64,000 nucleotides of DNA. Origin: Nemophila menziesii (taxonomy: Eukaryota; Streptophyta; Magnoliopsida; Boraginales; Hydrophyllaceae). This document shows positions 45,728 to 58,061 of the stretch, one piece after another. The notes under the pieces were generated by a model, which was not told the origin of the DNA, did not search any database, and was given only the letters and a program-made list of their open reading frames with translations. The stretch is from NCBI GenBank assembly GCA_029959085.1, contig JARWIR010000027.1, forward strand, positions 2,480,001 to 2,544,000, read 5' to 3'. Within the stretch, counting starts at the first letter, position 1, and each line of letters starts with the position of its first letter. Both the position numbers and the translations under genes were made by a program.

Positions 45728-47297
45728 TGATGTCTCCCTAATTGTTCTTATTTTCGACCCTTGGGAGACATCATTTTTTATGTTTAATTGAATATTTTGA
45801 TAGACTTTTGAGTTAAAAATGCAATAATCCGGAATTTTTATTTTATTTCTAGTATTTTTGATTTATTAAAGTTTTGCGCGTAATCTTGTGTATTTTAGCG
45901 AAAAGTTTGTAGGTTTTGAATTTTAGCTAGGAAAGGAATCCGAGAAGAGAGTCAAAGATCGTGATATGGAGTCAAAGCGTGAAGACAAACCCCGAAAGAA
46001 TTTTATTTTAGAGCTGCAAATCTAGAAAACAAGCCAAGGATTGCTGATTTCTAGGCACTTAAGAGATGATTTAGCCGCTGACTTTTGAAGAGAAAACGAT
46101 CCTTATCGAGTTACGGAAATTTAGCAAGTGCTTTCAGGTCAATCGGAGTTATAACGAATCGGATAGAGCCGTTTTAGTGGAGGTGGTGCAGCAATTACGG
46201 GATTTTTGTGCTTAGAAAATGGGCTTGGACTTTTAATTAGTGTTTTATTCTTAAGTCCAAGGCCTAATCCGAATTTGAGCTTATAAAAAGTAGCTCTTGA
46301 CTTCTATTTTTCACACAATTCACTTTTTACAAAATAAAACATCAGAGAGAAGAAGCAGAAGGAAGAAAGAAGAAGCTGAAGAGCTGGAGAGGGTCTATAT
46401 CTCCGTTCTTAGTCAAATCCAATTCTGGAAATTAGGTCTTTCTTATTTTAAATTTTGTAAGACATTATGAATTCCATTTCATTTAATTTAGTTTTCTTTT
46501 TAATTAGTATGAGCTAATTCCTTTTTAGTACTTGAGAATGCTTTACGGGTGAATCCCAATTCTATTGAATTTCTATGTCTGAATTTGGGTTTCTGTTAAA
46601 TTAAATTAAATTGGGTCTTTTACTCTTTTCGATAAATTGAGATTATTTACTGTTTTTGGAGTCGTGAACTAAGAACAGGTATTAGTATCTAGGCTATTCC
46701 ACATATGTGGCATGTGGATCATCCTGGCGGAGGGTTTAGGTACGGATTTATTTATTCAATCTAAAATAGAAGCTATTGATTCTGACGAACTTAGCTAATT
46801 TTAGGGACAATGTGGTAAATTATTTAATCATCTAAAAGTGGATCATATTTACCCTGACGGAACAAGTGACACTCTAGGATAGCCTTATAGTCCACCCTGG
46901 CGGGGGTATAAGGAATTTAGAATCCCGACCATTGTAATTGATCGATTTAACCCTTAAACATAATAGGTTTTGAAATAGGATTAGGAGGATCCCTTGCGTT
47001 CTCAAGTGCTACCTTCTCATATTTGCGTTTCACATTTATTTACTTGCGTCTTAATATTTAATTGCATTTTCCATTTAGTCTTTCATTACTTAGAAATAAT
47101 AAAAACAAATAATCAATCATTATATCTTTATTTTCTTTCCTAAGTGCAACCATTCATTATTCGATAAGCATTGTAGTTAACCAAACCGTCCCTGCGAACG
47201 ATCCTAGAATCACTTATTACTACTTGGAACAACCGTACACTTGCGGTTGTGGTTCGATTACTTTTGCATTTATTTTAGAACACACAAAGGACCACCA
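45728..47297 (+). repeat. Element F 3' LTR (1570 bp)
   Basis: Partner of 34746-36314; begins TGATGTCTCCC and ends GGACCACCA, followed by TSD CTCCA. Confidence 0.93.
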
Positions 47298-49536
47298 CTC
47301 CACTAGGACTCCGTCCTCCCGCAATTCAAGGAATTCGATTCAGACCAGACGTGGGTATGATTAATCAGTTTATAACTATTGGACAGTATAGTGGTGCAGC
47401 GCGGGAAGATCATATTCGCGCTACGTACAAGTTTATGCAAATCTGTGATACATATGTCACCCCTGGAGTAACCCAAGAGAAAATGTACTTTCATATGTTT
47501 CCATTCTTCCTCAGCCGAGGAGCTAGTGAGTGGTATGATCAGCAGCCACACGATGAGATCTTGAATTAGGATCAACTTCAGACAGCATTTTTCGACAAGT
47601 ACTATCCTCAAAGTGTTCGACTTAGTGGTCAATTAGATATTATTAGTTTCCAGTAAGAGAAAGGAGAGACTGTAGGTGTTGCATGGACTCATTTTCAATC
47701 TTTATTACGCAAGTGCCCATTACATTGGTACTCTTTTGAATTACAGCTTGGGATATTTTATCGTAGTTTAGGTGAAGCCGCGAAAGAAAAGATAGATACT
47801 ATGTGTCAAGGTGGCCTCATGATGGTCACAACTAATCAAGCTCTGGCAATCATGGACAGAATTGTGAAGAATCAAATGAGTTGGAAAACTTCAAAATCAT
47901 CGGTTAGAACTTCTGAGAGAGGTACTTTGAATCTAGACACAGAAACAACATTGAACGCGAAGATTGCCGCACTTGAGAACAAGCTGAAAGAAATATCCAT
48001 GTCAAATAAAGTTGTGGTAAACGTTGTTAACGAACCATAATTATGTTCTAGTTGTGGAGCAGAAGATCATAGCTAGGAAGAATGTGCTAACAACCCAGAA
48101 TCCGTTTGTTTCGTTAATCAAAGAGGTAATAATTTTTCAGGTGGTCAAGGGTATGGAAATCAAAACAGAAATCATCCAGGCTTTCAGTATTCGAATCCAC
48201 ATGGGGCATCCAATCCAGGAACCTATCAACAAAGGCCTCAGGGGAACAATTACCAGTTTAAGTCGCAAAACCAATACCAAGGGAATCAACCTAGAGCCGA
48301 TCATGACGCCTATGCCGACACGTTAGCTCAGAAGGCGCTTCCTTCTCGACCTCGAGAAGGTGCAATTATCACAAGTGAGTTAGCACTTACTTTGACGCAA
48401 TACATATCCAATGCGGTAGGAGGATAGATAGAATTGAAAACCAGCTATCTCGATTCATGGAATCCACAACTTCTAAAGAGAACAAAATGGAAGAAACGTT
48501 AAATTCACATTCCTCTTCATTAAAAATCTTAGAGAGTCAAATATCAAAGATCGCCAATAGCTTGAATGTTCAAGGTCAAGGCCAACTTCTAAGTGATACA
48601 GAGGTTCCTATGAAATATGAAGAGTGTAACGCGATCACTACGAGAAGTGGTAAAAAATTGCAACCACCACATTTCCCGGTTATAAAAGAAAAGGAAGTAA
48701 CTAGAAAAGAAAAACAGTTGGAGGAGGTGGAAGAAAAAGATGAAGAACCTGAAGTGGTAGAAGTGGAGAAATTTCTGGAAAAGCCAAAGAAGAAAGATAT
48801 TGTAGAAACCCGTCCTCCTCCACCGTTTCCTTCCAGAGTTCAAAAGAAAGGAGATACAGCTGAATATGAAAGATTCATGAATATGGTGAGTAAGGTCAAT
48901 ATTAATATACCTTTCTTAGAGGCTATCAAGGGGGTACCAAAATATTTGAAATTCCTGAAAAGAGCTCTTACAAACAAACGCCAGTATCTTGAGAATGAAA
49001 TGATAGGCTTGCCAGAAGAATTCAGTGCAATATGTCAGAGTAAGTTACCACCTAAGCTACTTGATCCTGGGAGTTTTACTATTCATATTTCTATTGGTAA
49101 TGAGTGGCAAGCGAAAGCTTTATGCAATTTGGGAGCGAGTATTAATCTTATGCCCAAATCAATTTTTCAAAAATTGAAGATAGGAGACGCAAGACCAACC
49201 TCTATGGTCTTGCAAATGGCTGACAGATCCCTCGTGCATCAGGAGGGAAGAATAGAAAATGTCCTTGTCAAGGCATGTACTTTAATTTTTCCAGTTGATT
49301 TTGTTATACTTGATTACGACGCGGATAGGAATGTCCCCATTATTTTAGGAAGACCATTCCTAGCGACGGAGCGTACTTTAATTGATGTAGAGAATGGAGA
49401 ATTGACTATGCGAATCCAAGACGAGAATGTGAAGTTCAACGTGTTCCGACCAATGAAGTTTTCGGACTCCAAAGAGGAGTGCTTCCGGATAGATGTAATT
49501 GAACAAGAAGAAAAAGAGCCAACTAAGGGTGTGTAA
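47298..49536 (+). pseudogene. Element D gag-protease, remainder, with inactive protease
   Basis: Gag resumes (RFRPDVGMINQF) after the element F insertion. Nonsense codons occur at 47567 (TAG), near 47654 and near 48037. The zinc knuckle is interrupted by a stop. From 48457 the frame is open for 359 residues through the protease. There the catalytic Asp codon is AAT (49126-49128), giving LCNLGAS instead of LCDLGAS, so the protease should be inactive. The ORF ends after a Glu-rich tail instead of continuing into RT. Confidence 0.83.
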
Positions 49537-49545
49537 CCCTTAGGA

Positions 49546-49896
49546 ATGGAGGAAAGAGAGCTCAGAAAGAAACCACCTAATAAAAATCCTCCATATCCTA
49601 AGGGAAACCCACACCTTTACCATGCTAAAGAGAAAGAAAAGGTGTGTGCTATGAAGATTCCTAAAGAACCTAAGAAAATAAAGAAGAAGGAGTTCAGTGT
49701 GGGCGAAGATGTCGCGATGAAAAATCCTGATCCTCCTCAGAAAGCACGCAAAACCAATAGTTCTTGGATAGGACCCTTCATGGTCACAAATGTTATCTCG
49801 GATCAATTGGTGGTAATGAAAGCTAAGGGATGCAAGTTCCGTGTAGCAAATGTTGATAACCTCACTCACTGCTGGGGAGGTTATGTGAAAAAGTGA
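49546..49896 (+). CDS. Element D small ORF resembling an integrase C-terminal tail (116 aa)
   Basis: An intact ORF starting 10 bp after the gag-protease stop. The N-terminal half is Lys/Pro-rich. The C-terminal half (EFSVGEDVAM...SSWIGPFMVTNV...) aligns by eye with the SH3-like integrase tail of E and F (FEVGQRVL...[11 protein letters not shown]). It is followed by the same GAGGTAACCCGTCGAG block that follows pol in F. I infer that about 3 kb encoding RT, RNase H and the integrase core has been lost or replaced here. Whether the ORF is translated is unknown. Confidence 0.6.
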   Translation: MEERELRKKPPNKNPPYPKGNPHLYHAKEKEKVCAMKIPKEPKKIKKKEFSVGEDVAMKNPDPPQKARKTNSSWIGPFMVTNVISDQLVVMKAKGCKFRVANVDNLTHCWGGYVKK

Positions 49897-50104
49897 TGCG
49901 AGAGGTAACCCGTCGAGCTTAATGACATTAAACAAAAGACATTTCAATTGTATATTAGTTTATTTCTTTAAGTTTTTCAATTCCTAGTGTATAATTCTAA
50001 GTATAATGTCGAGTCATAGTGTCTACTTTTAAAAGAAATCAGAAAGTTAGTGTGTTAATGGTGCAGGAATTGAGTTTGGGGTGCTAAGGGATGAAAAGGA
50101 AAAA

Positions 50105-50470
50105 TCTGCTGCACTGGCTGGCTAGTCGGTCATATCACCGGCATGCCGGTGGAGGAAAAACACGAGCCCTCGGGTCTATGACTCGTGTCTTTTGCCGAGA
50201 AGGAGAGAAAAGTTGAAGTGCCACACCGGTATGCCGGCCAGAATTCTGGTATGCCTGCCAAAAGAAAAACACGAACCCTCGGGTTGCTCGACTCGGGTAT
50301 TTTGACGGAGCGAACTTTTTCAAAAAACAGCGCACCGGCAAATGCCGGTGAACACCGCCGGTATGTCGGCGCCCAAGAACACGAGGCCTCGGTTAGTGGA
50401 TTCGGGTTTAATGCCGAGAGTTACAAAAAGAAGGTATGCCGGTGATTACGCCGTTATGCCGGTCCGATGG
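50105..50470. repeat. Palindrome array of element D (CCGGCATGCCGG core)
   Basis: A perfect 16-bp palindrome CACCGGCATGCCGGTG at 50136-50151, with diverged copies near 50225, 50335, 50353 and 50436. They alternate with CACGAGCCCTCGGGT-type segments, the same two-motif layout as element B. Confidence 0.83.
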
Positions 50471-50561
50471 AGGTTTGGAAGAGGTTAATTCCTATTACAC
50501 TTCTTACCTTATCAAGTGCAAACCCTAGCCTCTCCCATACGAATTTTCCAGCTCCCAACCT

Positions 50562-50569
50562 TATAAATG
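50562..50569 (+). promoter_or_regulatory. TATA box upstream of element D third ORF
   Basis: TATAAATG in the context CCTTATAAATGGACC, 274 bp before the former start codon at 50836 and about 95 bp after the array. Confidence 0.5.
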
Positions 50570-50835
50570 GACCTTGAAGCTTGATTAAACCTCCACAATA
50601 AACACCACAACATCGATAATCCTCTCCTCCTTCCTCCATAAACACATATTCTTCATCAAATTCATTACACTACACCATAAAACACCAACAAGATTATCAA
50701 GCTATCAAGAATTCTTCCAAGAATCATCAATAAACCTTCTTCTATCATCAAATCCAAGCAAGAAACTCAAGCCACGCCAATCTTTCTTAACTTTATTCCA
50801 TCCTTGGTGTAACTTGAGTTTGGGGTCAATCAAAC

Positions 50836-51270
50836 ATAACAAACAGAAGAGATGCTATGGATTATAAGAGGAAGTGTTCAATCCTAGGGAAGAACAAGAT
50901 TTGCCTGGAGCCACAATTGAAACGGCCATCGATCTTGATGAGCCTATTGAAAAGAAACAATAAGAAATTCACAACTAGGATGAAGGTACTATCAAGGCCT
51001 AAAGAAAAGACACAAATTCAAGATCAAGGTTCTTCTTCTTCCTCTTCATATCAGAATAATTCTCGCATACCCCCATGGGCTATCAAATTGCAACATGAAG
51101 TCAATCTTTTAAGAAAAGAAAACAAAGCACTTTGGGAGGAAATTGCACAGAGTAATTCACAATTGGGTGAGGTAACTGAGATCATGGACATTGATAATTA
51201 TTCTTCTTCGGAGGAGGAGGACATGATTGATCTTTATGGCCATATACCCCGTTCTAATTCTTCTTCTTAA
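50836..51270 (+). pseudogene. Element D third ORF, short form, start lost
   Basis: At the position of the conserved MTNR start the codon is ATA. The next in-frame ATG is at 50857, giving 137 residues, part of them in a shifted frame relative to element B owing to an extra base near 50900. The C-terminal coiled-coil segment (IKLQHEVNLLRKENKALWEE) and acidic tail are preserved. Confidence 0.68.
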
Positions 51271-52750
51271 TTGATGGTAGGCACTAGGTAGTTTATTTTT
51301 TAATTTTATTGCTTTATTGAGTCTTTTTCGAGTCGTGGGGATACGACTCACTTTTGAGTTTGGGGTGGAGTTCGTTGCCTCATCCCAATTTTTTTTTTGT
51401 GTTTTACATGCTTACGGAAAGAATTTTTTTTTAGGTTGCGTTTGACTGTAGAATGTTTTAAATGTCCCCATCAAGCATGCTTTTTATGAATTTATGATAG
51501 AACATAGTTGACTTTAGGAGTTAGTGTAAAACGCACTTTGATTGCATGCAAACATGAATTAATTGATAGGAAGAATTAATGAACAATGCAAAAGAAGTAA
51601 ACTTGTGCTTAAGGATAATGAGTGCTTTGTCGAACGTGAGATCTGAATGAGTAGAGAACCCACTTAGGTATGAACTAGAGGCAAGCTGTGTAGATAGGAA
51701 AATGATAGAGGCAGTTCTTTTGTTAGCCCTTTGAATCCTTTTTGACCTTCTATCCCTGAATTAATTATATCCTTCTTAGCCAAATTTTTAGCCTTTAAGC
51801 CTTTCTTTTGTCGCCACATTATAAGCCAATATCCCTTTAGATTATTAGGCATGACCATATGACCCGCACTTGAATCACGATCCTGAGACTTCCTGTCTTG
51901 AGCTTGAGTTTGGGGTGGTGGGTCCACTATTATGGGAATTTACATTGGGTTGGGATTTTTGAGCTTATCAATTGTGCTCGGTTTTATATTTTGATGATTC
52001 ACAGGTTCATTATATTGTAACCCTTTGTCGGGGTAAGAGTAAATGAAAAAGAATAAAAAAAAAGATGTGAAAAGTTATGAAAAGAAAAAAATTGAAAAAA
52101 TAGCATGATATCTCACCATCAAAAACAGATTCATGACTATACAAAAGAAAAGAAAAAATTCATATGAAAAGAATAAATATTTGGACCGGCAAAGAGGAAA
52201 TTTTTATGTGAATCATCGTTAGTTCTTATTGGGTTAATTTGGGGACGCTACATTAGCGCGTCAAATGGGTTGAGTGAGAACGTATTCGAGTGTAAACTCA
52301 AGCTCTTGGACATTTTGTTGATGGTAAGTGAGGAGAGAGCCAAAATCTCACTTCAAATTAACCAAATATACATACTATACCGTCCCTAAGCTAATATTAA
52401 AACCGTAAATACCTTGTGAGTCCTAGATTCATAGTGAGTTAGTAGGTAATATGCTAAGTGGAGCGTTCAAAGCAAGTAAAGATCGAGGAACACCCTATAG
52501 CCACCATCTTGAGATAAGTACTAAGTGTAATCTTCTAGCATTGTGAAATTAATTTTGGATTGATATTATTTTGTGTTTGATTTTGCATGATATGTGTATG
52601 TGTATATTAATTCCTAGATCATACTGTATGAGATTTGTTTTAATTTGTGCTTTGGGCATATTTTCTAGATTCTACCTTCTGCGTTAACCTAAAAGGACCT
52701 TTGTTTATATTTTACTTTGTCGGGACGACAAAGGTTTGAGTTGGAGGTCT
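51271..52750 (+). other. Element D 3' non-coding region
   Basis: A hairpin at 51330-51349 (GAGTCGTG, loop GGGA, TACGACTC, one wobble) and PPT-like motifs near 51356 and 51906. Complementary CTTTGTCGG (52023-52031) and CCGGCAAAG (52196-52204) flank an A-rich stretch. A perfect hairpin at 52715-52733 precedes the PPT, here GAGTTGGAGGTCT. No supported ORF. Confidence 0.7.
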
Positions 52751-54545
52751 TGATGTCTCCCTATTTGTTCTAAATATTAACCCTTTGTAGACATCATTTT
52801 AGGTGAATAATTGACTTATTAGATAGACTTTTATGTTTATTGCGTCATATTGCACTTTCTCCCCTTGGAATTAGACAATTTACATTTTTAGAGCTTTTGT
52901 GCGTTAATTTGGTTATTTTTAGTGCAAAGTTAGTAGGTTCTGAAAAAACCACTACAACGAGGAGAAGTGAGAATTATAGTCTTATATTATTTTTAGTGTG
53001 TTAGGAAGTATTTTATTCGAGTTTCTAATTTTAGAGTGCACTTTCTAATTTCTAGTCTTGATTTAATGATTTATTAATTTTTAAAGTATATGCGGTTTAA
53101 TTATTTATTTATTGTGAATATTTAAAAGATATATGATAATTAATTAGAGACCAAGTCAAGTCTAAGAAGTAAAGGAAAGAGATTTACATGGAAATAAGAA
53201 GATTAAGGAAGGATATATGCAAAGAAGGAAAAGATAAAGCTGCTAAATAAATATAAAATCCCAGCCACGTTCAAAGACGAGTCCATAACTTAATATTGGC
53301 TAGGTATTTGGGAGAATGGTCTGAACCAATGGATAGAGCTTTCTGAAACAAGTGGTTTCGACTATTGGAATGCGTAAAACGGATAAGTATTGAAGGAGAT
53401 ATGACCAAAACAAATCAGCATCAGAATCTTACCTTTCCTAGATTTTAGGGCAGCGAATTAAAGAGTCATTTACTTGTCTTCCACTCCAAGTAAAACGAGT
53501 TAGGGCTTCCTATCACCTATAAATACACCCCTTAGCCTCCTCTTTAGACACACTTCATATAATTACACAACAGGCTTAAGGTTTTCAAGTCAGACAAGCA
53601 GGAAGGAAGAAAGCTAAGAGCTGGAGAGAGTCATCTTCTCCAATTCACAGCCAAACCCAACCTCGTAATTAGGTTTTATTTATTTTTCATTCTGTAAAAC
53701 ATTATGTCTTTTAATTTTATTTGCTTAGTTTTATTTTCCATTATGAGCTAAACCTTTTAAGTACTTGAGAACCGCTATATGGGTTGAACCTTAATTTATT
53801 TGATTGATGTTTTCTTATTTGGGATTTTTATAATTTAATTCGAATTGAGTAATTTAGTATTGTTTATTATCGTAAGGTTATTTCACTATTTTTACTTTGG
53901 CCAATTAGACATAGGATTGAGTAATTAAGCTATTAACTAGTGGCGGTGATCATCTTGACGGGGGTTTTAATTACAGACATAGGTAATAAACGTAAGGTAG
54001 AAATTATTGATCCTGACGGAGTTAGTTAACCTTATAGCCAATTGGGTAGAGAACCTGACATTCGAAGGTGGATTATGATCGCCCTGGCGGGGTTTGTAAC
54101 ATCTGAGAATAGCTCATAAGTCCACCCTGACGGGGGTTAGGAGAATGTAGAATCCCGACTATTCTAGTTACTAATTTGTCCCTTAAAAGAAGCATTGATT
54201 AAGTTTATTTCGGTGAAACCCTAGCGTGACTCAAGTACTATTCTCACTCTTGCGTCTACTCATATTTTATTTTATTGCATCTCATTATTAGCTTTAATTT
54301 AGTTTCATATTTTACTTTATTTTCACTTTAGTCCTTAAACAAAAACAAAACAAAAATTTATTTCTTTTACTTTTAATTGTCATTCAAGCAACTATTTCCA
54401 TTTATTGCATAACACCTTAGTTATATGCAATCCGTCCCTGAGATCGAAATCCCGTTTACCGGATATTACTTGAACGACCCGTACACTTGCGGTACGTGTC
54501 TTGCCTTTTTAGGTGTGTTTTTATAGAACACACAAGGAGACGCCA
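52751..54545 (+). repeat. Element D 3' LTR (1795 bp)
   Basis: Begins TGATGTCTCC and ends GGAGACGCCA, followed by TSD TACTC. TATA box TATAAATA at 53518-53525. TGACGG repeats lie at about 53955-54130. Confidence 0.92.
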
Positions 54546-54550
54546 TACTC

Positions 54551-54845
54551 TCATACTTGTCTCTCTTTTTTATTTAGTTTATTTGATTATTATTTTAATT
54601 CTTGCATTTAGTCTTTAAATGAAAACCAAACAAATATCTTATTCCATTTTCAGTCTTTTTAGTTGTAACAACTAAATCTATCTATGCTTCTTAAAAATAC
54701 GAGTTTGAAGTTAACCTCTTAATCCTGGTGAAAAATGATATTATTACTCACTTATTACTTGCAAATGACTCGTGCATTTGCTTGGAGTGATCTTTAGAGG
54801 TGTTCATCTGTTAGCTTGTTTTTATCACACCTTGGAGACGACACG
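54551..54845 (+). repeat. Fragment C: LTR segment, right part
   Basis: Continues 15900-16138. It runs to TTTTTATCACACCTTGGAGACGACA, an end resembling the A/B family LTR terminus. No primer site follows, so it is either a 3' LTR or a solo LTR. The exact end is uncertain by a few bases. Confidence 0.55.
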
Positions 54846-56124
54846 TGCATAATGAGTGTTTCACGACCCGCTTCCATAGATTGGTAATCATAGTATTATT
54901 ATGAAAATTGTTTTAAAAATGATTAGTTGTCAATCGGTCAGACGACTACCTTCGCGAGATTAATCAACTAGGGGCCCAATAATCAGATTCTAGGCGCTTT
55001 AAATTTATTTTGTTAGAAATATATATTATTGTTATTTCTAATATTGAAATTGTATTTGTATTTGACAAGGTGATGTATGAAAGCTATATTATTCAAATTT
55101 TGAAACATAATTTTTGATAAGTTAAAAATTATGTAATTTTAACTCTACTCAATCAATACTATAACAATACTTGTGTTTAAGATACACTTTTTCTTTTTCC
55201 AAATGAACTATGATACTACTACTATTTATACTAGCGGAATACTAACCATACTCTGTAGGTACTATGGATAAAGATATAAACCCTTGACATCCACACATGA
55301 AACTACTCTTAAGTGCAATAAATTGTCTTGATACATTGAATATTTTTGATTCATTGATCCACAAGATGACTTTCCAACTACTCCTAACTACAATGCATTA
55401 TCTTGATAAATTTAGTAGTATTGATCTATTAAATTTATCAAACTTAACTATCAACATTAGTCACTTGATGGGTTATATTTAACCTCAAATTCTGCGAGTC
55501 TGGTGATCCATATCTTTGATATAAAATTGAATGCATGTAGGCCTTCTCAGTCCATCAAATCTCACCCAAAACGGGTCTTTAAAGTAGCATGACATTATGC
55601 TCACCCTCTCGACTCTCCTTTTCTTTATATCATCTGATTTGAATGTCAGTATGCATAGGATATCATGAGGTTCTAATACTTGTTTTGTTTTTAAATGGTA
55701 TGTATTTGTATTAATAATTATATGGGCATGCTGTAAGAAATTTTACTTTAGCGTTCATCGTATAATGCTTTAGTGGTGTAAAAAATGTTTTAATGGTATA
55801 GTTAAAAGAACTACATTGTGCCGATTCCAAGGCAAAACAGGTAAAGATGGGGACGACATTTTGAACTTGGAGAATTTATTTAAGTAATATTTTGAACTTT
55901 CGGTACCTATGATGATTTCTCCAAAGTAGTGGCTACAAGCCCTGAAAAAATAATCATTCTTGAGAGAGGGCTTAATGGGCATAAATTTCAGAATAATAGG
56001 GTAGCTAATGAAGTTCTTACGCCAACTAATCCTAAACAATCTTATGTTCCTACTAATACGGTGAATAGATTAGGCCCCCTAGTTTATCATCAACAACGAA
56101 GGGATATTATAACTCAAGGGAGGG
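54846..56124. other. Unassigned AT-rich region
   Basis: No recognisable gene or repeat boundary. Short ORFs (e.g. 55297-55482) look like chance. From about 55929 to the solo LTR G an open + frame (ATSPEKIIILERGLNGHKF...) could be upstream coding sequence of the RNase H-like relic that resumes after G, but I cannot identify it. Confidence 0.4.
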
Positions 56125-57885
56125 TGATGTCTCCCTTTTTGGTCTAAATATAAGCCCTTAGGAGACATCATTTTAGGTTGAAAATGGTCTTTTTATATTG
56201 ACTTTTGTGCTTAAATTGTAATATTACACTTTCTCCTCTTGGAATTAGACTATTTGCATTTATAGAGCTTTTGTGCGTTAATTTACTTATTTTTAGTGCA
56301 AAGTTAGTAGGTTTATGAATTTCATGAAAAACCAATCCAAGGAGGAGAAGTGAGAATTAAAGTTTTAGAATATTTCTAGTGTGCTTAGTCGAGTTTCCTG
56401 AATTTAAATTGCACTTTCTTATTTCTAGTCTTGATTTAATGATTTATTATTTTTAAAGCATATGCGGTTCAATTATTTATTTAATGTGAAACTTTAGAGA
56501 TAATATGGGAATAAATTAGATGCCAAATCAATTCTAAGGAGATAAGGAAAGAAGATGTTGAAGAAATCTGGAGATAGAAGGAAACAGAGTTCAAATAGGA
56601 AAAGGAAAAGCTGCCAAATAAATCTGAATTCTGCAGCTACGTGTAAAGAAGTGATTATAACTCAAAATCTGGGCCGATTCTGGAAGATCCCTTTCATAGG
56701 AAGATATATAATTCTGTGAGGATTCTTTTTATAGTTTACGGGCCAAAAACGGCCCAGTAATGAAGGAGATGTGGTCAAAACAAGTCAGCAGTAATTATCC
56801 CTATTTACTTACGAATTTGATTTGGACTTGGACTCTATTACTTGGCCCCTACTCCAAGATTTCGACCTAGCACCAATATATATCAGCTCTAAACCTTAGA
56901 AAATCATACCTTGGCTGCATAAGCTTAATATACATACATAATACATCATAGAAGCAATCAAGAGGATCTAGAGGAGGAAGAAGCAAGAGCTAGAGCTTAA
57001 CTACATCAATTCAACATTTCTCCATCTCTATTCTTTGGGTAATTTAGTATTAGATCTATTTTGTCCATGAGGTATTTCTAAGCTAATTATTCAAGAGTTT
57101 TACTATGCATAATTTCTCTTTAGGATTGTAATTATATGAACCTTTGATTATTGTTTTTCTGTTTTAATTTGAATTTGGGATTTTAGTATTTAACTGAATT
57201 GGTTCTTAATTTACATTGACTATATTCATGTGCTTGTTTACTATCATTGACTTCGCGAATCAAGGGTAGGTTTTAGTAATTAAGCTATTTACTTTGGTGG
57301 GGAAGTGATCGCCTTGACGGGGGGTTTAATTAAAGAATTAGAATATAGACGCGTGGTATCCGTTATTGACCCTGACGGGCTTGACTAACCACGTAACCAA
57401 TTGGGTAAAATAGTATTCATCTGAAAGTAGCTTATAATCGCCCTGACGGGGTTTGTAATACCGTAGGATAGCTCTTATGTCCACCCTGATGGGGGCTAGG
57501 AGATTATAGAGTTCCGACTATTGTGAAATTTCCTATTCACCCTTATTCTTAGTAATCATAAATTCAATTAGATAAATTCATACTTGCATCTCCTTATCTT
57601 ACTTGCATAATTATTTATTATTTATTATTTATTATTTATTGTTTATTTTATTATTTAGTTGAGTAGAAAACAAACTCCCCTGCTACTTATCTTTTTAATT
57701 AAAGCAATTAGAACTATCTATTCTAATATTGAACACGAAGTTAGAATAACTACTTAAATCCCTGTGGAGACGATAATCCCGTATTTACTTATCTATTACT
57801 TGGTACAACCCGTACACTTGCGGTCTGTGGATCCTTTATTCCTTTACTTTTATTTTATTTTTTTATAACACACAAGAACCCACCA
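56125..57885 (+). repeat. Element G: solo LTR (1761 bp), element D-like family
   Basis: Starts TGATGTCTCCC and ends AACCCACCA. Perfect 5-bp duplication GAGGG on both sides (56120-56124, 57886-57890). It resembles element D's LTR. Four CCTGACGGGG-type repeats lie at 57313, 57371, 57442 and 57485. A TATTATTTATT microsatellite occurs at about 57612-57655. The missing interior with an intact TSD indicates LTR-LTR recombination. Confidence 0.92.
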
Positions 57886-57924
57886 GAGGGGAAGAGAGAG
57901 ATCACACTCCATCCCCTCACGAAC

Positions 57925-58061
57925 ACCTCAAATTTTTAATTGTTTTAAAATTAAATATGATGCGACTTGGAACGCTACTAATGATTTATCAGTTGTGGGT
58001 TGCATTATCAGAATTGCAGGTGGAATTCTGGTCGATTGTGAATCCTGTAAGTATAGTGCAC
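57925..58061 (+). pseudogene. RNase H-like coding relic, N-terminal part
   Basis: The reading FKIKYDATWNATND...VVGCIIRIAGGILVDCESC matches the first strands of plant RVT_3-type RNase H domains (pattern FKINxDxAW...GxVxRD). It is interrupted by element H at 58062 and resumes at 60932. It may be the 3' end of a LINE. Confidence 0.6.

Larger units (their letters stand above)
34746..47297 (+). mobile_element. Element F: full-length Athila-like element, inactivated
   Basis: TSD CTCCA at 34741-34745 and 47298-47302. LTRs 34746-36314 and 45728-47297, primer site, gag-pol frame with six nonsense codons, two palindrome arrays, TATA box, damaged long third ORF, hairpins and PPT. It is the same family as E by coding sequence and LTR. 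By eye its LTRs differ at a few percent of positions, so it is older than E. Confidence 0.93.
16139..54545 (+). mobile_element. Element D: host retrotransposon carrying E and F
   Basis: TSD TACTC at 16134-16138 and 54546-54550. The 5' LTR is split by element E (16139-16481 and 32846-34283) and gag is split by element F (34437-34745 and 47298 onward). After removing the nested elements D is roughly 9.5 kb. It has a gag-protease region with stops and a dead protease, no RT, RNase H or integrase catalytic core, a small integrase-tail-like ORF, a palindrome array, the short third ORF and a 3' LTR. It is therefore a non-autonomous derivative. Confidence 0.88.

Noticed and set aside
55297..55482. 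61-codon ORF in the unassigned region
   Set aside because: Short, Leu/Ile-rich and AT-driven, without support from context.
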